Shown one piece after another: positions 8,975 through 17,413 of a DNA stretch of 64,000 bases. The notes under the pieces were generated by a model. The model had not been told where the DNA came from and did not search any database. It saw only the letters and a list, made by a program, of their open reading frames with translations. The position numbers and the translations under genes are program-made. The first letter of the stretch is position 1. Each line of letters opens with the position of its first letter. The DNA is from Leucobacter chinensis. GTDB taxonomy: Bacteria; Actinomycetota; Actinomycetes; Actinomycetales; Microbacteriaceae. The stretch spans positions 124,001 to 188,000 of the forward strand of contig NZ_JAHQZR010000002.1 in NCBI RefSeq assembly GCF_019049105.1, read 5' to 3'.

Positions 8975-9646
8975 TTACACATCGGGTTGGCCAGCGATTC
9001 TCCATACAACCGCTCGGAATCCTGGCGGCGGGGTGAGTCTCTGGTTCTTTCTGATACCGACAAGTCCAGATGCGAATGGAACATTCGACTCGATAATGTC
9101 GTGCGTTCCATCATCGTGCACAGCAAGCACCATATAGGTATGCACACCCCACGGATATCCATTCGGGAATGCATAGCTCTCGTACTGCACCACATCGCCT
9201 GGGCGAAGAGACCCATCAGACACTTCCAGAAGCCCCGCTGTCAGACGCCCCTCGCGAGCACCACAACATCCAAAGTTGCCGCCTGCAGCGCCTACCCAAC
9301 GGCGAACACTCACGATGCATTCACCAGGCATATTATGTCCTGTTGGCCTTGAAGTACCGACCTCGCTCAGTGCCACCTCAAGCATCCGTTTCACGCTGAC
9401 ATGTGATTGTGGCCCATCAGCGCCAGCACAATCCGGTGCACACGAACCAATGACTGCTGGCCCAGAAACATTCACTACCTGTTCCTGTTCTTTTTCTTGC
9501 GAAGACGTTTCAGCTGCGAAAACGCTCGTAATCACAAGTCCCAGCAAAATGACCGGCACAAGGAGAATCACCGCGATAATGCCAAGTATCGCCTTCCAAT
9601 GTTTAGCTACCGTCGAGGCGGCAGCAACCGCTACCGGCGCAGCCAT
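8975..9646 (-). CDS. secreted/anchored cysteine peptidase-like wall hydrolase (VirB1 role)
   Basis: The 223-residue protein has one N-terminal transmembrane helix (about residues 18-44) and a short polar linker, then a domain with GECIVSVRRWV, a GDVVQYESY motif and HTYMVLAVHDD. The Cys, the GD motif and the His are in the order used by NlpC/P60- and CHAP-type peptidoglycan hydrolases. Conjugative elements need such an enzyme to open the wall for the channel. The start overlaps the preceding gene by 16 bases. Two extra cysteines (GCCGA) and CAPDCAG may form disulfides outside the cell. The substrate bond is not predicted. Confidence 0.7.
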   Translation of the reverse strand: MAAPVAVAAASTVAKHWKAILGIIAVILLVPVILLGLVITSVFAAETSSQEKEQEQVVNVSGPAVIGSCAPDCAGADGPQSHVSVKRMLEVALSEVGTSRPTGHNMPGECIVSVRRWVGAAGGNFGCCGAREGRLTAGLLEVSDGSLRPGDVVQYESYAFPNGYPWGVHTYMVLAVHDDGTHDIIESNVPFASGLVGIRKNQRLTPPPGFRAVVWRIAGQPDV

Positions 9647-10545
9647 TCTGGTGGGAAGTCAGTGACGATAGAGTACGCGACACCGCACACTCCCCCGTCT
9701 TCCGGGGCATCACAGTAGATCGCGAAATGAGCGGGATACTGGTACCGAGGTGCCGCGCTTTCCCCCTGGATACCATCGACCTCAAGCAGCACCCACCACT
9801 GCGACAATGTCGCGCCAGGAGTATCCGGGGTCATGTCGGTCTCATCTTTTATCTTCGGCACAGCCTTTGGATACAGTTCGAGCATCTCTTCTTCGCTCAG
9901 AACCTCGAGAGGCTTCGCCGTGATTTGCAGATCGGGAATCCACGCGAGGTTCTCGTACACAGTCGAGTTCGAAAGAATCCACCACCATGCTTCAGGGTCG
10001 TCTTGCAGACCGGCGCCCTTCACGAACTCGTGAAGCACCTTCTCCGGCGCCCAGTAGTACCGTTGCGTCTTTTCAAAAGGTTGAGCAACCACCATCGTAT
10101 GTACCTCGCCCTCGGCTCCCTTATATTCAGGAGTAGGGTGCGTCATACGCTGGATCACCTCGTCAAAGAACTCCGTACGGGTGTTCTTCGCAAGATTCAC
10201 CGTGAACGCGAGCTGTGCCGCAGCGACCGCAGCCTCAGCAGGGTCTTTGGTAACTGGCATCACCCCCAGACCACGATCATCGACCTCGATACCGAACCCA
10301 TCAACTTTTTGGGCTTCCGGTTCTGCGTCCTCTTCTGGAGCAGGTTCACCTTCTTTAGCGTCACCAGCAGTTGATTCTTCTGAGGTAGTTACTCCTTGAT
10401 CAGCTTTCGGCTTCTCACCGGCACCAATCTTCATGCCAAGACCAATCAGACCAGCAACCACAACCATGACCACCAAAACCATGGCTACAACGAGCAAACG
10501 TTTATTCCCTTGAGACAAGGACTGCCACTTATCTTGAACGCTCAT
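9631..10545 (-). CDS. single-pass membrane transfer protein, possible VirB8/TcpC-like
   Basis: The 304-residue protein has a short cytoplasmic N-terminus, one transmembrane helix (about residues 17-42), a Glu/Lys/Pro-rich linker (45-80) and an extracellular globular domain. This order matches TcpC/VirB8 scaffold proteins, which carry NTF2-like folds outside the membrane, but I see no residue that proves it. Its ATG overlaps the stop of the preceding gene as ATGA. It lies between unknown cytoplasmic proteins and the wall hydrolase, as expected for a channel scaffold. Confidence 0.6.
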   Translation of the reverse strand: MSVQDKWQSLSQGNKRLLVVAMVLVVMVVVAGLIGLGMKIGAGEKPKADQGVTTSEESTAGDAKEGEPAPEEDAEPEAQKVDGFGIEVDDRGLGVMPVTKDPAEAAVAAAQLAFTVNLAKNTRTEFFDEVIQRMTHPTPEYKGAEGEVHTMVVAQPFEKTQRYYWAPEKVLHEFVKGAGLQDDPEAWWWILSNSTVYENLAWIPDLQITAKPLEVLSEEEMLELYPKAVPKIKDETDMTPDTPGATLSQWWVLLEVDGIQGESAAPRYQYPAHFAIYCDAPEDGGVCGVAYSIVTDFPPEWLRR

Positions 10546-11108
10546 AGAGCTTCTTCTCCTTCGATTTCAGCCCCCACACCATCATCACCCACGCCTCCGA
10601 CATTCGTGAATTCAGGTGTAAAGAAATGACTTTGGAAGTCGGCAAGCCACGCAGCGACATCAGTGCTGCCCGGAACCATCCAGCTCGGATATATTTCGTG
10701 ATCCGGCTTGTGCTTCGCAGCATTACACCCGACCACTTGCACAAAAGACCTCAACCGCGGCCGCACCATCGAATGCAAGTTATAGTGAAAATCGTTGGGG
10801 CCTTGCGGTGACGCGACCGGGTCAAACTGTTGCTCTCGATACTGCTTCACCGCCAGCAGCTCCTGAACCATCGTCTGGTGCAAATACCAGCACCTCGGAA
10901 TTTCAGCCTCAGGAATCAAAAACTGCTCGACCAGTGTCAACACGAAGGGTACGAGCCGCTGCAGCTCGGCCTGACGTTCCTCAACCGTGAGCTCCCACCA
11001 ATCAATCGGCGCAGGCGATACGGGCGGCCCGTCTTCAAACGTTGGTTCACTCGGCCGTGCCCCCCGCTCACGAATCACGGCAGCCCTACTATCACTCGCA
11101 AATGCCAC
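10542..11108 (-). CDS. transfer-operon protein, unknown function
   Basis: A 188-residue soluble protein, Trp-rich in places (PIDWWELTVEERQAEL), with an acidic C-terminus. It begins with GTG at 11108 after GAGGATTTC, giving a good ribosome-binding site inside the end of the preceding gene (34-base overlap). No signal peptide or catalytic motif is visible. Its stop is coupled to the next gene. I do not recognise the family; location implies a structural or regulatory part of the transfer system. Confidence 0.6.
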   Translation of the reverse strand: MAFASDSRAAVIRERGARPSEPTFEDGPPVSPAPIDWWELTVEERQAELQRLVPFVLTLVEQFLIPEAEIPRCWYLHQTMVQELLAVKQYREQQFDPVASPQGPNDFHYNLHSMVRPRLRSFVQVVGCNAAKHKPDHEIYPSWMVPGSTDVAAWLADFQSHFFTPEFTNVGGVGDDGVGAEIEGEEAL

Positions 11109-11458
11109 GAAATCCTCGCAAGCTCAGAAGGAGGCAGCTCAATACCTGCAAGCCCGACCGCGTTAGCAAGATCAACAGCAGCGAGAAACCGTGACGGTGA
11201 ATCATAGATTCTGTCTTGCGCAGTCAAAAGTCCCAAAGCGTTCGCCATCAGCTTTGAAATTTCCGACACTGGAATTGAAACAGCGTCTTCAAGGAAAAAC
11301 TCGAACCGCTCCAACACGCTACTAGAGAAACGATCGTTTCTACTCAGAACTGCACTACGAAGCTCACCAACAACGTCGAGGTCATTCAGCTGAGTTGATA
11401 ACTCACGTCTTGCACGCTTGCGCTGCAAATAACTCCGAGACCACCATCTGCACTTCAT
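11075..11458 (-). CDS. small basic protein of the transfer operon, unknown function
   Basis: 127 residues from an ATG at 11458 with AGAGGACA upstream; a longer frame to 11587 overlaps the nuclease gene and has no good ribosome-binding site. The N-terminus is strongly basic (MKCRWWSRSYLQRKRARREL) and the remainder helical. It overlaps the next gene by 34 bases. Function unknown. Confidence 0.5.
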   Translation of the reverse strand: MKCRWWSRSYLQRKRARRELSTQLNDLDVVGELRSAVLSRNDRFSSSVLERFEFFLEDAVSIPVSEISKLMANALGLLTAQDRIYDSPSRFLAAVDLANAVGLAGIELPPSELARISWHLRVIVGLP

Positions 11459-11537
11459 ACTCTGTCCTCTCGATAGGTAACTACCGAAAAGAACAAGAGA
11501 ACAGCGCAACACGCTCGCTACGTAAACACCGTCACAT

Positions 11538-12311
11538 TTAATGGTTTGCGGTGAACTCTCCCGTTGAGTAATTGATGCCATACCCATTCGCGGTATTGAG
11601 CACGGTCACACCCATATCGACAGCACCATCACATGAACGCATATCTACCCGTACAGACCTGGGCACAAGTTCCTCCCCCACGTATTCAGGAGTAGCCGCA
11701 TAGTACAGCGGGCATGAATCATCTTGCTGCTGATCAAGCCATTCCCGTGCAATCGTCTCGGTAAAGGCCATCCCGCCCGTTTGCGTGGAACCCACTTTTT
11801 GCATTCTGGTTCCCGTTACGAGATTTTCTGGGCCAGCTGAACCACCCAAAGAGTCAGCGATCAGATGGGACCGGTTCCAAAACCAGCCACGGTAATCGCG
11901 AGAGCCGTCAACGTCTTCTAGACCAGGAATCACGACCTCACGGTTACCTTGCCACCCGGGAGGGTCACCCACGATAGGAAGCCGCTCTCTCGACCGCGCA
12001 GTTTCCCTTAGTGAAGAAGTAAGCTCGGCATAAGCGCAAACTGGCCGCGAAAGCGAATCAAGGGGACAGTACTCAACGACTCCATCTTTTACAGGCTCAT
12101 AATGCCGTTCCGATGCTCGTAAATCGGTCACATAATCTTCCTTCAGATCGCTATTTTTGGCGACGGAACCACTCTCGCCAGGCACGCGCGCCGCCTCTTC
12201 CAAGAAGAATTCAGGATTCGATAAAGATGCCAAAGCGGCAGCAAAAAAGACACCGATGGCAAGAATGGTTTGAACTTGTTTACGCGTTGACGAACCCTTC
12301 ACTTTAGCCAT
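11538..12311 (-). CDS. secreted DNA/RNA non-specific endonuclease (EndA/NucA-like)
   Basis: The 257-residue protein has an N-terminal hydrophobic segment (residues 12-31) that can act as a signal anchor or signal peptide. The catalytic region is YRGWFWNRSHLIADSLGG followed by ENLVTGTRMQKVG. NRSH (His149) stands in place of the DRGH motif of the EndA/NucA beta-beta-alpha-metal nucleases, and the Asn of ENLVTG fits the metal ligand. It is the first gene of the leftward operon, facing a 350-base promoter region. A cell-surface nuclease at the head of a conjugation operon could clear extracellular DNA or act on competing DNA. Confidence 0.75.
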   Translation of the reverse strand: MAKVKGSSTRKQVQTILAIGVFFAAALASLSNPEFFLEEAARVPGESGSVAKNSDLKEDYVTDLRASERHYEPVKDGVVEYCPLDSLSRPVCAYAELTSSLRETARSRERLPIVGDPPGWQGNREVVIPGLEDVDGSRDYRGWFWNRSHLIADSLGGSAGPENLVTGTRMQKVGSTQTGGMAFTETIAREWLDQQQDDSCPLYYAATPEYVGEELVPRSVRVDMRSCDGAVDMGVTVLNTANGYGINYSTGEFTANH

Positions 12312-12661
12312 CGGCTGTTCCTACGATCCATTCAGCAGTCAATACTTGAACGCTCTTTCTTCTTTTCATAATTTGAGCCGGTACGCCATAAAGATCCTGC
12401 AAGGAGCGCAAAGAAGAACACACCATAATGAGTGGCCGATGGCCACACTATTCTTCGTCGGCAGACCGCCGACGCTTTTTACCGTGAAGCCTGCGGCATT
12501 CTACGGGCTCCGCGACTCCGCGCAACCACTTTCGCGGCATATCCTCACTCGCTGCGCTCGCTCCGGTATTCCACGGTTAGTTGCACTCCATCACTACACC
12601 CTCCGAGGCACAAAGTGCCTTCACGGCAAAAACGTGAAGGGGAGTTTTTGAAGGAGACAGA
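12312..12661. other. 350-base non-coding region rich in inverted repeats between divergent genes
   Basis: No gene is supported here. It must hold the promoter of the leftward transfer operon (first ATG at 12311) and that of the 12662 gene. Several short inverted repeats are visible: gtggcc/ggccac (12432-12446), gtcggc/gccgac (12457-12473), ggcac/gtgcc (12607-12619) and ccttcacg/cgtgaagg (12618-12640). Such a cluster in front of transfer genes could be an origin of transfer, an operator or a replication signal; the sequence does not decide. Confidence 0.4.
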
Positions 12662-13144
12662 ATGTTCAAGCAGATCGTATTCGTAGAAGCCGAAACCAAC
12701 GAAGAAGGCGAACTCACCCGAGTAATCGCGCACCAAGCAGACTGCCATGAAGCAGATGACCCTGTAGCACAAGGCTGCTACGAAGAAGCGCCCTGCCCAT
12801 GTGACGGCATCTATCAAAACGCCTACGAAGCAACCTCACACTTCAACCGCAACCTCGACCCAGGCTGGGACAAATGGGTAACCGTAGAGTTCGCCACATG
12901 CACCGACTGGGAAACACCAGCACTCGTGAAGTACCGCAGCAGAGAATGCCAGTTCTGCCACCTCGTCTCAACATTCAATATCCCAGTTGAGGCTGAAGCA
13001 GCACTCAAAAATGCGGCACCGATCCACGAAGTCTTCCCCACAATGGAGACCACCGAGCGCGAACACATCAGCCAAGGAATCCACCCATCATGCTGGGAAG
13101 AAAACCTGGGCATGTTCATCGGCGACATGACAAACCACAAGTAA
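12662..13144 (+). CDS. small Cys-rich protein of the element, unknown function
   Basis: A 160-residue protein starting MFKQIVFVEAETNEEG with AAGGAGACAGA just upstream, one of the strongest ribosome-binding sites in the window. It has nine cysteines, including CPCDG and CQFCH, suggesting a metal site, and no signal peptide. The gene is alone on its strand, divergent from the transfer operon and closed by its own 19-bp hairpin, so it is expressed as a single unit. Small acidic proteins in that position on mobile elements are sometimes antirestriction or immunity proteins, but no specific motif is recognised. Confidence 0.7.
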   Translation: MFKQIVFVEAETNEEGELTRVIAHQADCHEADDPVAQGCYEEAPCPCDGIYQNAYEATSHFNRNLDPGWDKWVTVEFATCTDWETPALVKYRSRECQFCHLVSTFNIPVEAEAALKNAAPIHEVFPTMETTEREHISQGIHPSCWEENLGMFIGDMTNHK

Positions 13145-13184
13145 ACAGAAGAAGCCCTGGCGTAGCGCCAGGGCTTCTTCTGTT
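13144..13184. terminator. perfect 19-bp hairpin terminator
   Basis: aacagaagaagccctggcg (13144-13162) and its exact reverse complement (13166-13184) flank a TAG loop, starting at the stop codon of the 12662 gene. It likely acts in both directions. Confidence 0.75.
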
Positions 13185-13194
13185 CTCCTATGAA

Positions 13195-13407
13195 TCAACA
13201 CGGCTCATCATTATGAGAGTGTCGCCGTTCAGGGGCTTTCCCGCAGCTCCGATCGAGCACGACGCCTAAACGTTCTGCTTCTCCTATGAGTCGTTCATAG
13301 TAGGTCCTTATCTCCTCGAAATCACCACGCCTGTGTGCTGCTCTCAAGTGGATGCTTAATTTAACGATTCTGTCGAACACTTTCACCAATTCCTCGTTCA
13401 GATGCAA
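13195..13407 (-). CDS. possible small protein, unknown
   Basis: A 70-residue frame with helical, charged sequence (FDRIVKLSIHLRAAHRRGDF) and a His-rich tail. Its only start is a TTG that overlaps the terminator of the LAxTG gene, and no convincing ribosome-binding site is seen. Read-through from that gene would be needed to express it. It may be real but could equally be a chance frame between two terminators. Confidence 0.3.
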   Translation of the reverse strand: MHLNEELVKVFDRIVKLSIHLRAAHRRGDFEEIRTYYERLIGEAERLGVVLDRSCGKAPERRHSHNDEPC

Positions 13408-13448
13408 AGAACCCCCGACAGCTTGTTTAGTAACTGACGGGGGTTCTT
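13407..13448 (-). terminator. hairpin terminator after the LAxTG protein gene
   Basis: aagaacccccg (13407-13417) pairs with cgggggttctt (13438-13448), an 11-bp perfect stem 24 bases beyond the stop of the surface-protein gene, followed on the minus strand by a T run. Confidence 0.65.
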
Positions 13449-13472
13449 CGCTAGGGGTTCAGGAGTTGGTAT

Positions 13473-15431
13473 TTATTCTGTGATTTCAGCGAGTCCTTTC
13501 TTCTTCCGAAGAAGCGATGCCGCCACAGCCCCGATACCGCTCAGAAGAAGCGTGATGCCCGAACCGATAAGTAGAGGGCTCTGAGCACCACCCGTGAACG
13601 CAAGAGCGGGCTCCTCAGCCTGTACCGGTTCAGCAGGCTTCACTGGTTTTGGCGCCTCTTTCACCTCAGTGGTGACGGTGCCTGGTACCGGATCAATGCC
13701 AGGAACGGAGAGGGTCGCCACGTTCACAACCTCAGAGGCCTTCAAATCCTCTTCAGTAACCGTGTACTCAAACGGGCCAACACAATCCGCTGAAGCGCCA
13801 GGCTCGAGCACTGTCCCTTCTGCGAGACATTCCTGATCCTCGATACCGAGAAGCTCGTCAGTTACAAGGATCGACGACTCGGCAATGTTCCCGATGTTCT
13901 TTGCGTTAATCGTGTAAACGATCACGTCACCCGGGTCGCCTTCCACACCGTTGCCGTTTTCGTCACGAATTTCAGCAACAGTTTTCGTGGTTTCAAGACC
14001 TGGGAGAGCTACAGCAAGCGATGCCTTCGAAGAACAGATCGAGCCCGTATCGTCACCCTTGAAGCAAGTGTTCTCGCCCTTGTTCGTAGCAACGTTCGTG
14101 ATCTCAGCGGCGGCCGCATCAGTGACCTTAGTCACCACCGTGTAGGTGCGTGACTTACCGGCGGCAAGATCCTTCGCCGGCCAAGAAACGACCCCGTTCA
14201 CGAGCTTTCCGCTGCCTGATGCTGAAACGAATTCGAGCCCTTCAGGTAGCTTGTCGCTAGTCTTCACGGCGTAGGCTGTTCGGAACTCTTCGACGTTGCT
14301 CGTTTTGATCTCGTAAGTTACTTCATCGCCTACCATCAGCCGATCAGTGCTAGATACAACGGTTTTCTCAGTCGAGATTTTTGCAGGGCGCAGCTGCCCG
14401 TCGCCAACACCTTCAAGCTGACCCGAAACAACAGAACGCTCACCCTCGGCAACTGTTCCATTCGCCTCGATCTTGTAACCGAACGTGTACTCAGTGCCAG
14501 GACGGTCGACTACGTACGACCCGATGGCACGAACACCAACCATGCCCTCTGGAACAGTGACGCCAGGGGCAAGCTTCATGACCAGGTTTTGCCCTTCGCA
14601 AGAACCGACGACAGCGGCAGCATCCGACTCTTTCACGTTCCCGTCGACACCAATCCATTGAAGATTGAACTTTGCCCCATCAGCAGCATTACATACAGGC
14701 ACAGCCCCCTTAGTGAGAGGCGTGACTGTAAGTTTCACGCTCTTGGGGTCGAGGTTCCCTTCAACCTGAGGTGAGTAAACCGGTTTCGTCTGAATGCCAA
14801 GCTCATTCCCCACGTTGTTCGGGCTCAGCTGCAACCCAGTCACGTTTGGAGCATCTGGACGAACCGAATAAGTATCTTTCGGGCCGAGAACAGTGCCGTC
14901 GGGGGCGACAAGGTTAATCGTCACCTTCCGGACGTTTCCGGCGCCCTTGTCTGCTTGAGGCCGCAATGTGACTTCAAACGAAGCTGACGTTTCTTGCAAC
15001 GTTTCAACACCTTCTGCAAACGTAAACGTCATCTTGGATGCGGTAGCTGAGACTGTCGCCAGGAGTTCTCCCCCGTTAGTGCGAAGCTCCAGCCCTTCAA
15101 ACGCACGATAGCTCTGGTACTCACCGAGTGTGAGCGTCAACGTATCGCCCGCTACTGCTTCAGAAGGAATATTGAGCTTGCCTTTAACGACGACGATGCC
15201 CTGAATATTATCGAGAGCCCCATAGTAATCGCTGTCTTTGTTCTCGACATAGTTGCGCCCCTCGGAGGTGAGATCAGTGATGATCTCACCAAATGAGCCT
15301 TTCTCGATGGCAGCGAAAGGGACAGCAGTCCCTTCAGCCACGTTCGCAAAAGCCGGGGACGCAGTAAAGGCTGAAACGCTCAAAGCGAGCGCGCAGAGCC
15401 CCACCCCCATCTTTCTTGTTTTGTTCTTCAA
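13473..15431 (-). CDS. LAxTG-anchored surface protein (sortase substrate, adhesin-like)
   Basis: The 652-residue protein starts at TTG with AAAGGA upstream. It has a signal peptide (basic MKNKTRK, hydrophobic core, cleavage near SPAFA-NV at about residue 30), an N-terminal beta-rich adhesin-like region (30-330), and two DUF11/isopeptide-type repeats starting near AKISTEKTVVSSTDRL and LPGLETTKTVAE. A Pro/Glu spacer follows, then LAFTG, a hydrophobic helix and the RKKK tail. LAxTG is the signal used by class E sortases of high-GC actinobacteria. On a conjugative element it could promote donor-recipient contact. It is divergent from the secreted FG-GAP protein and has its own terminator. Confidence 0.85.
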   Translation of the reverse strand: MKNKTRKMGVGLCALALSVSAFTASPAFANVAEGTAVPFAAIEKGSFGEIITDLTSEGRNYVENKDSDYYGALDNIQGIVVVKGKLNIPSEAVAGDTLTLTLGEYQSYRAFEGLELRTNGGELLATVSATASKMTFTFAEGVETLQETSASFEVTLRPQADKGAGNVRKVTINLVAPDGTVLGPKDTYSVRPDAPNVTGLQLSPNNVGNELGIQTKPVYSPQVEGNLDPKSVKLTVTPLTKGAVPVCNAADGAKFNLQWIGVDGNVKESDAAAVVGSCEGQNLVMKLAPGVTVPEGMVGVRAIGSYVVDRPGTEYTFGYKIEANGTVAEGERSVVSGQLEGVGDGQLRPAKISTEKTVVSSTDRLMVGDEVTYEIKTSNVEEFRTAYAVKTSDKLPEGLEFVSASGSGKLVNGVVSWPAKDLAAGKSRTYTVVTKVTDAAAAEITNVATNKGENTCFKGDDTGSICSSKASLAVALPGLETTKTVAEIRDENGNGVEGDPGDVIVYTINAKNIGNIAESSILVTDELLGIEDQECLAEGTVLEPGASADCVGPFEYTVTEEDLKASEVVNVATLSVPGIDPVPGTVTTEVKEAPKPVKPAEPVQAEEPALAFTGGAQSPLLIGSGITLLLSGIGAVAASLLRKKKGLAEITE

Positions 15432-15545
15432 AGTGTTCCTTTCTCAGTACTGAAGAGATCCACGTTGGTGCTATCTCCACCGCAAAGAAGCCCCCGTTAG
15501 CGCAGCGTGCGCCCCGTTCTCGATCTGCGAAGCGGAAAGGAAAAC
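15432..15545. promoter_or_regulatory. divergent promoter region between two surface/secreted protein genes
   Basis: This 114-base gap must carry start sites for both the LAxTG protein (minus) and the secreted FG-GAP protein (plus). Each gene has an AAAGGA ribosome-binding site at its edge. I could not assign convincing -35/-10 boxes. Confidence 0.4.
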
Positions 15546-17186
15546 ATGAAAATGAAAAAACCCATGACTACATCAGTCACTTTTCTTGCTGTGCTCGGCT
15601 GCATATTGGCCCCTGCTCATGCAGCGATCGCGACACCTACAGACCAGGTGAACCCACCAACCCAAAACGAGTCTGCAGAAGAAGAGATGTTTGCCGGTGA
15701 AGGACTCATTGAACCCCTCGCAGCAAAAGCTCCGGCAGCACCGGTAAGTCTCGCAGCAAAACCCAACTACTCATCAGTGAAGAATCTTGCCTTGTCCTTG
15801 TCTTACCCACTGTTTGAGGCAGGTCAAAAACCCCACCCCGCGTCATATACAGGCGGTGGTCCCGTTGATCGTGACTTGGCAGCACCAGCGTTCTACGCTG
15901 CGAAAGAACGCGCAAGAAGTGAGGCTAGCAAAGCAGGAAATAGTAGCCTCCCGTACAGCAAGTCTGCATTTGCAAACTGCTCAGCATTCACCGCTACGGT
16001 CATCGTAAACACCGTCGACGCCTCGTTTCCAGGGAACCTTGTAAGCAATCAAGTCGCCTATGTCGAAAATCCGTCTAATGGGTGGAAGAAAATAGCAACC
16101 TCGGAAACATACAACCCTAAAGATCTGAAACCTGGCGATCTGTTCTTACACAAGTACTCCCCCGATAACCCTTCAACGTCAACTGGGCACACTTGGATGT
16201 GGATCGGCGATTATGGCGGCGTAAAGGATGTCGTAGCTGAGGCAAGCTACGGAAAACCAGGTTCAAGTTCCGCTCGCCTGCCAGCACTGCGTATCGATCC
16301 AATACAAACCTCAGGAAAACCGGGGAAAGACAGAATCGGCAGAGTTTACGATGTTTGGCGGTTCCAGGGGAAACCTAAACCTGCGAAGCCAACGGTCACT
16401 GTCGGTAAGGAGTCAGGCATAGGCGTCACCGATTTTAACCGTGATGGTCTTCCAGACCTCTTTGCCGTGAAGAAAGGTAGCGGCGAACTTTTCCTGTACA
16501 AAGGCAAGCCACAGAAAACACCAGGCCTTGCTGGTAAAAAACAAATCGGTAACGGCTGGCAGAACATGCGGATTATCACTGCCGGAGATTTTAACGGTGA
16601 TGGCAACGCTGACTTGGTAGCAACAAACGCGAAGACGGGTGAGCTTTGGTTATACCCAGGAACCAGCAAAGGCACGTTCTCGGCCAGGAAAAGCATTGGG
16701 AAAGGGTTCACGACTATCCGAGACATCATGAGCCCTGGCGACTTCAACGGGGACGGCAGAACAGACCTGGTCGGTGTCCACAAAAAGACAAAGAAACTCA
16801 TCATGTGGCCTGGAAATGGTAAGGGAGGCTTTCTCACAAAAAAAGAAATCGGTCACGGCTGGCAAAACATGAGCATTGCCTCGGGTGCCGATCTCAACGG
16901 TGACGGAAGAGCTGACATCCTCGCAAGGAACGATAAGACTGGAGAGCTATTCCTGTACCCCGGAGACGGTAAAGGCGGTTTCAAAACCAGAGTCAAAATC
17001 GGTAATGGTTGGAAAGGCTATGAATTCCTCAGCATTGGTGATCTCACCGGGTCAGGAAATTCAGACATTATCGCCCGAGAAAACGCAACCGGAAAATTAT
17101 GGTTGTACGAGGTAACAAAGGGCCTGAAAGTCGGTGCCCGTATACAAATCGGTTATGGCTGGAACACTCTCCAACAGATCCAATAA
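15546..17186 (+). CDS. secreted cysteine-peptidase-like protein with five FG-GAP repeats
   Basis: The product has 546 residues from the ATG at 15546, which follows GCGGAAAGGAAAAC; a frame opening at 15507 lacks this site. A signal peptide (MKMKKPM..., hydrophobic core, cleavage near AHAAIA) leads to a domain with FANCSAFTATVI, GDLFLHKYS and GHTWMWIGD, the Cys, GD and His of NlpC/P60- or CHAP-like folds. Five FG-GAP/VCBS repeats follow, each with a DFNGDG-like calcium loop (DFNRDG, DFNGDG, DFNGDG, DLNGDG, DLTGSG) about 46 residues apart, forming a beta-propeller. Expected to act outside the cell on wall or neighbouring cells. The last repeat has the weakest calcium loop. Confidence 0.8.
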   Translation: MKMKKPMTTSVTFLAVLGCILAPAHAAIATPTDQVNPPTQNESAEEEMFAGEGLIEPLAAKAPAAPVSLAAKPNYSSVKNLALSLSYPLFEAGQKPHPASYTGGGPVDRDLAAPAFYAAKERARSEASKAGNSSLPYSKSAFANCSAFTATVIVNTVDASFPGNLVSNQVAYVENPSNGWKKIATSETYNPKDLKPGDLFLHKYSPDNPSTSTGHTWMWIGDYGGVKDVVAEASYGKPGSSSARLPALRIDPIQTSGKPGKDRIGRVYDVWRFQGKPKPAKPTVTVGKESGIGVTDFNRDGLPDLFAVKKGSGELFLYKGKPQKTPGLAGKKQIGNGWQNMRIITAGDFNGDGNADLVATNAKTGELWLYPGTSKGTFSARKSIGKGFTTIRDIMSPGDFNGDGRTDLVGVHKKTKKLIMWPGNGKGGFLTKKEIGHGWQNMSIASGADLNGDGRADILARNDKTGELFLYPGDGKGGFKTRVKIGNGWKGYEFLSIGDLTGSGNSDIIARENATGKLWLYEVTKGLKVGARIQIGYGWNTLQQIQ

Positions 17187-17204
17187 CTTCTTGAACAAAT
17201 GATT

Positions 17205-17241
17205 GAGCAGTGGGTGTAAGAATCTTCTACACCCACTGCTC
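17205..17241 (+). terminator. hairpin terminator after the FG-GAP protein gene
   Basis: gagcagtgggtgta (17205-17218) and tacacccactgctc (17228-17241) form a 14-bp stem followed by TTTT, 18 bases after the stop codon. Confidence 0.8.
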
Positions 17242-17413
17242 TTTTCGTCTCACCCCGCTCTGAGGGCTGTCCCTCAACGCTGCCGCGAAACTCTTCGAGT
17301 TCCTTGCCCTCAAGATCGTTCAAGACTGTTTCTACGGTTAATTTGCCCTAGCGTTAAGTGTCACAAGTCCCTCTCCCCGCTTACCGAAGAAGACTGGCTC
17401 AATAAGCATCACA

